DNA of 11,591 nt, taken from assembly GCA_902476475.1 (NCBI GenBank), contig CABSDO010000066.1, forward strand, positions 1 through 11,591, in the 5' to 3' direction. The notes under the pieces were generated by a model. It had not been told where the DNA came from. It did not search any database and saw only the letters and a list, made by a program, of their open reading frames with translations. Of this stretch, positions 6,421-11,591 are shown piece after piece. This DNA is from an uncultured Collinsella sp. (GTDB taxonomy: Bacteria > Actinomycetota > Coriobacteriia > Coriobacteriales > Coriobacteriaceae). How positions within the stretch are numbered: position 1 is the stretch's first letter; each line of letters opens with the position of its first letter. A program made the translations under genes and the position numbers.

Positions 6421-8063
6421 TGGCTCGGTTGGATAGCTGCTCGGTAACGGGCGGGGCGTGCGGCTCCGATGTGCCTGCGATTGAGGTACGGGGCCTGAGC
6501 TTTACCTACCCCGGGGCTGAGGCGTCGGTACTCGAGGGGCTCGACTGGTCTGTTCCCCAGGGTGCATTTGCGCTGCTTGTTGGCGGTACCGGATCGGGTA
6601 AGTCGACGCTGCTGTCGCTGCTCAAACCCGAGATCGCTCCGGCGGGCGAGCGCACTGGCGAACTGCTCGTGCTGGACGAGAACGTTGCCGACATGGACGT
6701 GCACGCGTCTGCGGAGCGCGTGGGCTACGTGTTCCAGGATCCCGAGAACCAGATTGTGTGCGAGACCGTGTGGCACGAGATGGCGTTTGGCCTAGAGAAT
6801 CTGGGTGTGTCGCGCGACGAGATGCGCCGTCGCGTAGCTGAGACCAGCTATTTCTTTGGGCTGGAAGATTGGCTTCACCGCGATACTGACACGCTTTCGG
6901 GCGGACGCAAGCAGCTGCTGTCGCTGGCAGCTGTGCTGGCGTTGCGCCCGCGCGTGCTGCTGCTCGACGAGCCCACGTCTCAGCTTGATCCGGTTGCGGA
7001 GAAGAATTTTCTGCACGCGCTGTTTCGCGTGAACCGTGAGCTGGGCTGCACGGTTGTTGTGGCTACGCATCAGCCGCGGCCGATGCTCGAGTATGCGACG
7101 TGTACGTACCGGATTGAGGGCGGTTACGTGCGCGAGGTGGCGGATATGGCTTCTTTGGGACGCCGAGAATCGCTGGTTTCCGATGATATGTTGGGGTGGG
7201 GTGCCATCCGATGTGCAAAAAAAGGAGTATTCAGCAGGCGTGAGGACAATTTGGGCTCTCTGGAGCCGTCCGGGGACGTATCGAGTGCGAAAAAAAGTTC
7301 GGAATTGGACAAATCGTCCGAATTTGTGGCGCAATCGTCGCTCGAGAACGGCTCGGAAGCCTTCCCGCGCACGGATGGAAGCAGAATACTCCAAAAAATG
7401 CACGGCGGGTCGGCTACCACCCTGTCGGAAGGCTGGTTTCGCTACGATCGCGCGGGCGGTTGGGTGCTGCGCGGGCTCGACGTGGCGTTTTCGGCCGGTG
7501 CGGTGCATGCGGTTGTGGGCGGTAACGGCTGCGGCAAGTCGACGATGCTTTCGGTGCTGGCCAAGACGGTCAAGTTGCAGCGTGGCCGTATGGTGCGCGG
7601 GGCGGCCTCGGCTGCGTTGCTGCCGCAGAACCCCAAGGCCCTGCTGGTTGCCGAGACGGTGCGCGACGAGCTGATGGAATGGGCCTCGACCTGCGGATAT
7701 GACGAGGGCGCGGCCCAGGAGCGCGCGGCGCAGCTGGGATTGGACGGCCTGGATGCGCGCCATCCGTACGATCTTTCGGGCGGCCAGCGCCAGCTGCTTG
7801 CGTTGGCAAAGCTGCTGCTGATTGGCCCCGAGCTGCTATTGCTCGATGAGCCCACCAAGGGTTTGGACCTGGCCAGCCGCCGCATCATCGCTCACGCCCT
7901 GCGTGACCATGCGCAAGCCGGCGGCACCGTCATCATGGCCACGCACGACCTGGACTTCGCCGAGCAGGTAGCCGACGACGTTGCCATGATGTTCGACGGC
8001 GAAATTGCCTGCATGGAGCCCCCGGCAGATTTCTTTGCCGACAACGTGTTTTATAGGGCGTGA
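6420..8063 (+). CDS. ecfA: ECF transporter double ATPase (fused EcfA-EcfA)
   Basis: Energises the ECF importer. Two complete ABC domains are fused in 547 residues, so the usual EcfA/EcfA' heterodimer is made as one chain. Domain 1 has Walker A GGTGSGKST (55-63), Q-loop Gln106 in FQDPENQ, signature LSGGR (159-163), Walker B VLLLDEPTSQLD (179-190) and switch His217. Domain 2 has Walker A GGNGCGKST (367-375), Gln403, signature LSGGQ (452-456), Walker B LLLLDEPTKGLD (472-483) and His509. Both sites look intact. The linker (about 262-335) is Ser-, Lys- and Glu-rich, likely disordered, and is encoded largely by the inverted-repeat segment E3, which is AT-richer than the rest of the gene. It overlaps ecfT by one base, and the S component follows 4 nt after its stop. 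Fused ATPases of this kind also occur in CbiO/YkoD-type systems. Confidence 0.95.
   Translation: MARLDSCSVTGGACGSDVPAIEVRGLSFTYPGAEASVLEGLDWSVPQGAFALLVGGTGSGKSTLLSLLKPEIAPAGERTGELLVLDENVADMDVHASAERVGYVFQDPENQIVCETVWHEMAFGLENLGVSRDEMRRRVAETSYFFGLEDWLHRDTDTLSGGRKQLLSLAAVLALRPRVLLLDEPTSQLDPVAEKNFLHALFRVNRELGCTVVVATHQPRPMLEYATCTYRIEGGYVREVADMASLGRRESLVSDDMLGWGAIRCAKKGVFSRREDNLGSLEPSGDVSSAKKSSELDKSSEFVAQSSLENGSEAFPRTDGSRILQKMHGGSATTLSEGWFRYDRAGGWVLRGLDVAFSAGAVHAVVGGNGCGKSTMLSVLAKTVKLQRGRMVRGAASAALLPQNPKALLVAETVRDELMEWASTCGYDEGAAQERAAQLGLDGLDARHPYDLSGGQRQLLALAKLLLIGPELLLLDEPTKGLDLASRRIIAHALRDHAQAGGTVIMATHDLDFAEQVADDVAMMFDGEIACMEPPADFFADNVFYRA
7213..7403. repeat. E3: 191-bp inverted-repeat element lying in frame inside ecfA
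   Basis: The ends are inverted copies: GTGCA-(A-run)-GGAGTATTCAGC at 7213-7235 against GCAGAATACTCC-(A-run)-TGCAC at 7381-7403. They are complementary over GTGCA and GGAGTATTC, while the A-runs face each other unpaired. The interior contains TTCGGA (7298-7303) pairing with TCCGAA (7317-7322), around GGAC-aaatc-GTCC. The stretch is AT-rich, with runs of six to seven A, inside a GC-rich gene. It maps exactly onto the non-conserved linker between the two ATPase domains and keeps the frame open. It may be an inserted palindromic element, comparable in concept to the coding palindromic elements of Rickettsia, or simply a structured linker sequence. Confidence 0.6.
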
Positions 8064-8067
8064 TGGA

Positions 8068-8781
8068 ATGGCGGATTATCGCAGCCTGCGCCCACTTGCA
8101 AAACTGGAGATTCCGCTGTTGTTGGCGGTGCCGGCGGTAATGGCCGCAGCATTGCTGGCGGGCATTGAGCAGGCGGCGCTTGCCATGCTTGTCGTGGTGG
8201 CGCTCGTGCTTGCACTGTTCTTTGCGGGCTACGAGGCGTCGCGCCCGGGCTTGCGCCAGATTATGCCAACGCTGGTTCTGGCGGCGCTGGCCGCGGCGGG
8301 CCGCATCTTGTTCGGCCCCATTCCCGACTTTAAACCCGTGAGCGCCATCGCTATTATCGCGGGAGCGACGTTGGGTCGACGCAACGGCTTCATGGTCGGC
8401 GCGCTGGCGGCGCTGACCAGCAATTTCTTTTTTGGACAGGGCATGTGGACGCCATGGCAGATGTATGCCTGGGGCCTGGTTGGCTATGTTGGCGGTGCGC
8501 TGGCGCATGCGGGTGCGTTCGACCGTGCGGATGGAACCGTGCGCATGCCGGCGCTGATGGCGTACGGTTTTGCTTCGGGTCTGCTGTACGGCGCGGTGAT
8601 CAACGCGTATGACATTATCGGTTTTGTACAACCGCTCACGTGGGCGGGCGCCGTGGCGCGTCTTGCCACCGCCGTACCGTTCGATATCACGCACGGCTTC
8701 GCGACCTGCGTGTTTTTGGCCGCCCTGTACAAGCCCTGGTGTCGCCGCATCAGCCGGGTCGTCGTGAAGTACGGGCTGTAG
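8068..8781 (+). CDS. ECF transporter S component (substrate-binding membrane protein)
   Basis: A 237-residue hydrophobic protein with about six membrane segments (roughly 13-32, 36-54, 64-82, 91-116, 131-150, 163-188, 205-221). It carries a conserved-looking loop, LFGPIPDFKPVSAI (81-94), and TSNFFFGQGMWTPWQMYAWG (117-136), typical of ECF S components. As the only S gene in an ecfT-ecfA operon it probably defines the substrate of this transporter. The substrate is unknown. The SNFFFGQG-WTPWQM loop reminds me of S proteins proposed for cobalamin (CbrT-like), but this is recall, not a match I could run. The ATG at 8068 is chosen: it follows the ecfA stop by 4 nt with a weak GATGGA ribosome site, whereas an upstream in-frame ATG at 8005 lies deep inside ecfA. 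Confidence 0.88.
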   Translation: MADYRSLRPLAKLEIPLLLAVPAVMAAALLAGIEQAALAMLVVVALVLALFFAGYEASRPGLRQIMPTLVLAALAAAGRILFGPIPDFKPVSAIAIIAGATLGRRNGFMVGALAALTSNFFFGQGMWTPWQMYAWGLVGYVGGALAHAGAFDRADGTVRMPALMAYGFASGLLYGAVINAYDIIGFVQPLTWAGAVARLATAVPFDITHGFATCVFLAALYKPWCRRISRVVVKYGL

Positions 8782-8829
8782 TGGCGGTTGCGCCGGCGCG
8801 AGAATCAATACTGCCAATACTGCCGAAGC

Positions 8830-8997
8830 GCCATTTCAAAACTATGCCGGTTTACGGGGCTAGATTGGCGCGGGCCGACCATACCGGCTTTTTTCGAAAT
8901 AGAGCAAGCCGTTTACCTGCGGTTTTGTTTTTGCGATTTTCGGTATGATCGGAGGTTCGCTATCCAGCCCCGTAAACCGTCACAGTTTTGAAATGGC
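8830..8997. repeat. E4: 168-bp long imperfect palindrome
   Basis: The left arm 8830-8870 starts GCCATTTCAAAACT and includes CGGTTTACGGGGCT. The right arm 8958-8997 is its inverted copy, identical at about 34 of 40 positions. Pairing resumes inward with CCGACCATACCG (8875-8886) against CGGTATGATCGG (8941-8952), so nearly the whole element can fold into one long stem. The centre holds ACCTGCGGTTTTGTTTTTG, which is terminator-like. It begins 48 nt past the S-component stop. It could be a MITE-like element or a transcribed hairpin that ends the ECF operon. No gene is encoded. Confidence 0.8.
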
Positions 8998-9030
8998 CGG
9001 CTGATATGACGGGCATCGTGGCCCTCAAGA

Positions 9031-9317
9031 GCAAAATTGATCCGTTTTCTTCCGTCTCCAGACGTCCCCGGGGAATCAGCTGAACCCGCCCGCCACGAAA
9101 TCGGCCTATCTACTACGTTTGGCCCGACATTCGCAAGCACAATCGCGTTTTATGAAAAGCCGCAGGCTTTCTACCTGCGGTTTCCTTTTTGCGCTGTTCG
9201 CTGTGGTTGAGGGCAGTGGCTTAAACGTAGTAGATGGGCCAGTTTCGTGGCGAGCGGGCCGCGTGGATGCCCTCGCGAGGCGAAAATGATCCCTTTTCCT
9301 CCGTCCCCAAGGGACCA
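9031..9317. repeat. E5: palindromic element framed by a direct repeat
   Basis: The inner inverted repeat has 35-nt arms at 9086-9120 and 9223-9257, identical at 31 of 35 positions, containing CGCCACGAAA and ATCTACTACGTTT. Outside the arms, a 30-nt direct repeat lies at 9031-9060 and 9280-9309 (25/30 identical). It reads GCRAAAWTGATCC, then a TTTTC-TCCGTC-CCA tract, and is followed in each copy by GGGGAATCA or AGGGACCA. The central core holds a clean hairpin with a T-tract. It lies immediately right of E4 and ends 7 nt before the xth stop codon. No gene is encoded. Together E4 and E5 account for almost all of the otherwise empty 8782-9323. Confidence 0.75.
9156..9190. terminator. Bidirectional terminator between S-component gene and xth
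   Basis: A CCGCAGG (9160-9166) / CCTGCGG (9174-9180) stem with a 7-nt loop is flanked by AAAG and TTTCC pairs and followed by TTTCCTTTTT on the plus strand. On the minus strand CTTTTC follows. It sits in the core of E5 between convergent genes and probably serves both. Confidence 0.7.
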
Positions 9318-9323
9318 GTTGGG

Positions 9324-10142
9324 CTAGAGCTCTAGGGTGAGGGTGACGGGGCAGTGGTCGCTGCCAAAGATGTCGCCGCGGATGCCGGTGTCGCGCACGT
9401 TGCCGGCGATTGCGTCGCTCACCAGGAAGTAGTCGATGCGCCAGCCGGCGTTGTTCTTGCGGGCATTAAAGCGATAGCTCCACCAGCTGTAGACGCCCTC
9501 GACGTCGGGGTTTGCCGCGCGCCAGGTATCGGTAAAACCGGCGTCGAGCAGCTCGGTAAACTTACCGCGCTCTTCGTCCGAAAAGCCTGCGTTGCCGCGG
9601 TTGGACTTGGGGTTCTTAAGGTCGATCTCCTCGTGTGCCACGTTAAAGTCGCCGCAGGTTACGACGGGCTTGCCGGTCTCGCGCTCAAGTGCGCTCAAAA
9701 GGCCGCGGTAGGCATCGTCCCAGGCCATGCGCACATCGATGCGCGCGAGCTCGTTTTGGGCGTTGGGCGTATAGACGTCCACGAACCAAAACTTGTCGAA
9801 CTCGAGCGCGCAGACGCGGCCCTCGGTTGCGGCTTGGGCGACGAGCTCGGCCGTCTCGCCCTCGCCGGCGTAAGGTAGCAGCGCATCGGCGTGCAGCGTA
9901 CGCAGCGGTTCCTGGCGGCTAAAGACCGCGGTGCCCGAGTAGCCCTTGCGCTCGGCGTAGCTCCAGGTTTGGTGATAGCCGGGCAGGTCGATATCGACCT
10001 GGCCTTCCTGCAGCTTGGTTTCCTGTAGCGCCAGGATATCGACATCGAGTTCCTGCGCGATCTGAATAAAGCTCGGGTCCTTTTTGAGCACGGCGCGCAG
10101 GCCGTTGACGTTCCACGAGGCGAAAGTGTAAGTCTGAGGCAT
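9324..10142 (-). CDS. xth: Exodeoxyribonuclease III (AP endonuclease)
   Basis: DNA-repair enzyme of the exonuclease III/endonuclease-exonuclease-phosphatase family. It cuts at abasic sites and trims 3' ends in base-excision repair. The full-length 272-residue product shows the complete active site: ASWNVNGLRA with Asn11, LQETKLQ with metal-binding Glu41, VYTPNAQN with Tyr124, GDFNVAH with Asp165 and Asn167, GWRIDYFLVS with Asp237, and the terminal FGSDHCPV with Asp262-His263. AAAGGA is placed five bases before the ATG at 10142. The gene is a single unit, divergent from the sirtuin gene and convergent with the ECF operon. Its stop codon is 7 nt from the end of E5, so its 3' UTR includes E5 RNA. 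Confidence 0.96.
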   Translation of the reverse strand: MPQTYTFASWNVNGLRAVLKKDPSFIQIAQELDVDILALQETKLQEGQVDIDLPGYHQTWSYAERKGYSGTAVFSRQEPLRTLHADALLPYAGEGETAELVAQAATEGRVCALEFDKFWFVDVYTPNAQNELARIDVRMAWDDAYRGLLSALERETGKPVVTCGDFNVAHEEIDLKNPKSNRGNAGFSDEERGKFTELLDAGFTDTWRAANPDVEGVYSWWSYRFNARKNNAGWRIDYFLVSDAIAGNVRDTGIRGDIFGSDHCPVTLTLEL

Positions 10143-10220
10143 GATGTCCTTTCGACGGGGTTGGCAGGCTTAAGATTAGCGCAACAGGGGCGAGGCGGGC
10201 TCCGCGCGTGTTGACCCAAA

Positions 10221-10252
10221 GGCTGCGCGCCGGGCAAACGCCCGGCGCAGCC
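10221..10252 (+). promoter_or_regulatory. Strong GC hairpin in the sirtuin gene leader
   Basis: GGCTGC-gc-GCCGGGC (10221-10235) pairs with GCCCGGC-GCAGCC (10240-10252), with an AAAC loop and a 2-nt bulge. It ends about 16 nt before the ribosome site of the sirtuin gene. There is no T-tract on the plus strand, so it is not a classic plus-strand terminator. It may affect mRNA stability or translation. Confidence 0.45.
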
Positions 10253-10277
10253 CGACCAACAAGGATGGAGGACTCGT

Positions 10278-11030
10278 ATGACGCAGGCAATATCGGACCC
10301 CAAGCAGGCCTCCGCCGCGCTGGCGGAGCTGTTCGACACCCATAACCACGTGGTGTTCTTTGGTGGCGCGGGTGTTTCCACAGCAAGCGGCATTCCCGAT
10401 TTCCGCAGCGTGGACGGCCTGTATCACCAGCAGTTCGCTTATCCGCCCGAAACCATGCTCTCGCACAGCTTTTACGAGACGCATCCGGCGGAATTCTTCG
10501 ACTTTTACCGCACCAAGATGATCGCGCTTGACGCCAAACCCAACCGTTGCCATATCAAGCTGGCGGAGCTGGAGCGCGCCGGCAAGCTCGATGCCGTGGT
10601 GACGCAAAACATCGACGGCCTGCACCAGGCGGCTGGCTCGCAGCGCGTGTTTGAGCTGCACGGATCGGTCCACCGCAACATCTGCCAGGCGTGCGGTGCG
10701 GTCTATAGCGCCGAGTGGGTCTGTGCCCGCGAGCACGAGGGCGCTGAGGGCGTATCCGTGTGTCCCGCATGCGGCGGCTGCATCAAGCCCGATGTGGTGC
10801 TCTACGAGGAGCCGCTCGATGAGCATGTGCTGACCGGCGCCGTTGCCGCCATCGTCGCGGCCGATGCACTCATCGTGGGCGGGACCTCGCTCGTGGTGTA
10901 TCCGGCGGCGGGCCTTACGCGTTACTTTACCGGCGATACGCTGGCCATTTGCAATCTTGCTCCCACCGATCAGGATGCAAATGCCGACCTGCTGATTTCT
11001 TGCGACATCGCGGCCGCGTTTGCGTTCTAG
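10278..11030 (+). CDS. cobB: Sirtuin: NAD-dependent protein deacylase
   Basis: Removes acyl groups from lysines using NAD+, producing O-acyl-ADP-ribose and nicotinamide; cytosolic. The 250-residue protein has the core signatures: GGAGVSTASGIPDFRS (29-44), TQNIDGLH (109-116), catalytic His128 in FELHGS, the four-cysteine zinc site (Cys136, Cys139, Cys162, Cys165), and GGTSLVVYPA (201-210) of the Rossmann fold. I see no Tyr/Arg pair of the sort used to call CobB-type desuccinylases (Ala71-Tyr77-like spacing is not readable by eye), so the acyl preference is open. GGAGG lies seven bases before the ATG at 10278. It is divergent from xth and followed 94 nt later by folP on the same strand. The gene symbol is by family, not proven orthology. 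Confidence 0.94.
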   Translation: MTQAISDPKQASAALAELFDTHNHVVFFGGAGVSTASGIPDFRSVDGLYHQQFAYPPETMLSHSFYETHPAEFFDFYRTKMIALDAKPNRCHIKLAELERAGKLDAVVTQNIDGLHQAAGSQRVFELHGSVHRNICQACGAVYSAEWVCAREHEGAEGVSVCPACGGCIKPDVVLYEEPLDEHVLTGAVAAIVAADALIVGGTSLVVYPAAGLTRYFTGDTLAICNLAPTDQDANADLLISCDIAAAFAF

Positions 11031-11044
11031 CCCGTGTGCGCGGA

Positions 11045-11112
11045 TACAATAGAAAGACTGATTGCAAAGCGACCCCGCCGCCTACGCCCGAGCGCGGCGG
11101 CGCGGGCATTTT
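11045..11112 (+). promoter_or_regulatory. folP leader: possible -10 box and GC hairpin with T-tract
   Basis: TACAAT at 11045-11050 could be a -10 box for folP, with only a weak TTGCGT (11020-11025, 19 nt away) as -35. Downstream, CCCCGCCGCC (11073-11082) pairs with GGCGGCGCGGG (11096-11106) and is followed by TTTT (11109-11112), directly before the folP ribosome site. This may be the sirtuin gene terminator, an attenuator, or chance in GC-rich DNA. Confidence 0.35.
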
Positions 11113-11124
11113 AGGAGGATGTTC

Positions 11125-11591
11125 ATGGCGAACGATAGCAAGACATGGCGGTGCGGAAAGTACGAGCTCAGCTTTGACCGTCCGCGCATCATGGGCGTCC
11201 TCAATGTGACGCCCGATTCGGTTAGCGACGGCGGGGAGCACTTCGACCCGGATGCCGCCATCGAGTACGGCCTGGCGATGCTCGACGCCGGCGCCGACAT
11301 CATCGACGTGGGCGGCGAGTCCACGCGCCCCGGATTTACCCCGGTCAACCCCGACGAGGAGGCTCGCCGTGTGCTGCCCGTTGTGCGCGCGCTGGCCAAA
11401 GAGGGCGCCATCGTCTCGATCGACACGCGCCACGTGGCGGTTGCCAAGGCGGCCGTGCGCTGCGGCGCCTCGATCGTCAACGATGTGACGGGCTTCACGG
11501 ATCCCAAGATGGTCGAGTTTGTCGCGACGAGCACCTGCGGCGTTATCGTGATGCACGCCGGCGAGGTCGCCGCGCCTGCTCGCACGCATGC
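11125..11591 (+). CDS. folP: Dihydropteroate synthase, 5' part (runs off the window)
   Basis: Condenses p-aminobenzoate with dihydropterin pyrophosphate in folate synthesis; the family is the sulfonamide target. About 155 codons are present. Visible signatures: IMGVLNVTPDSVSDGG (22-37, with Ser where most have Phe in DSFSDGG), DIIDVGGESTRPG (69-81), the VSIDTRHVAVAKAAV strand-helix (about 107-121), and IVNDVTGF. The ATG at 11125 has AGGAGG six bases upstream; the ATG at 11119 overlaps that site and is rejected. The catalytic C-terminal portion is outside the window. Confidence 0.95.
   Translation, partial: MANDSKTWRCGKYELSFDRPRIMGVLNVTPDSVSDGGEHFDPDAAIEYGLAMLDAGADIIDVGGESTRPGFTPVNPDEEARRVLPVVRALAKEGAIVSIDTRHVAVAKAAVRCGASIVNDVTGFTDPKMVEFVATSTCGVIVMHAGEVAAPARTH

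Noticed and set aside
6792..7763. 323-codon minus-strand frame
   Set aside because: Antisense to the double ATPase gene, Arg/His/Gln-rich shadow composition.
8830..9317. CRISPR array
   Set aside because: The repeats are inverted pairs with different arms and a single direct repeat pair, not regularly spaced units.

Overview
The window reads as chromosomal DNA from a high-GC anaerobic actinobacterium of the class Coriobacteriia, most likely Collinsella or a close relative. This is inferred from the gene set, codon use, the style of the accessory protein and the density of short inverted-repeat elements; there is no rRNA or other marker to prove it.

Layout. The left part is on the minus strand: glmU (UDP-GlcNAc synthesis), then prs (PRPP synthetase), then pth (peptidyl-tRNA hydrolase). 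This is the widely conserved glmU-prs-pth order. glmU and prs each end at a clear hairpin terminator. Between prs and pth lies an accessory island of about 1.7 kb: a lone gene for a PD-(D/E)XK nuclease-like protein (1161-2288, minus), bracketed by two elements of 204 and 203 bp (E1 and E2). E1 and E2 share the same terminal inverted repeat but have unrelated interiors.

Divergent from glmU, a plus-strand operon encodes a complete ECF vitamin/metal uptake transporter: EcfT (5527-6420), a fused double ATPase EcfA-EcfA (6420-8063) and an S component (8068-8781). The linker between the two ATPase domains is encoded by a 191-bp AT-richer inverted-repeat segment (E3) that stays in frame. It looks like a palindromic element that has become coding sequence.

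The gap of about 540 bp between the convergent S-component and exonuclease III (xth) genes is filled by two large imperfect palindromes in tandem (E4 and E5). Their arms differ but their central, terminator-like cores look related. E5 is also framed by a direct repeat. To the right are xth (minus), a sirtuin (plus) and the 5' part of folP (dihydropteroate synthase, plus), which runs off the window.

The core genes are ordinary housekeeping functions: cell-wall precursor and nucleotide precursor synthesis, translation quality control, DNA repair, NAD-dependent deacylation and folate synthesis. The unusual part is the group of at least five inverted-repeat elements of about 170-290 bp. One pair frames an orphan nuclease-like gene and one lies inside a transporter gene. 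I cannot prove mobility or function from the sequence alone.
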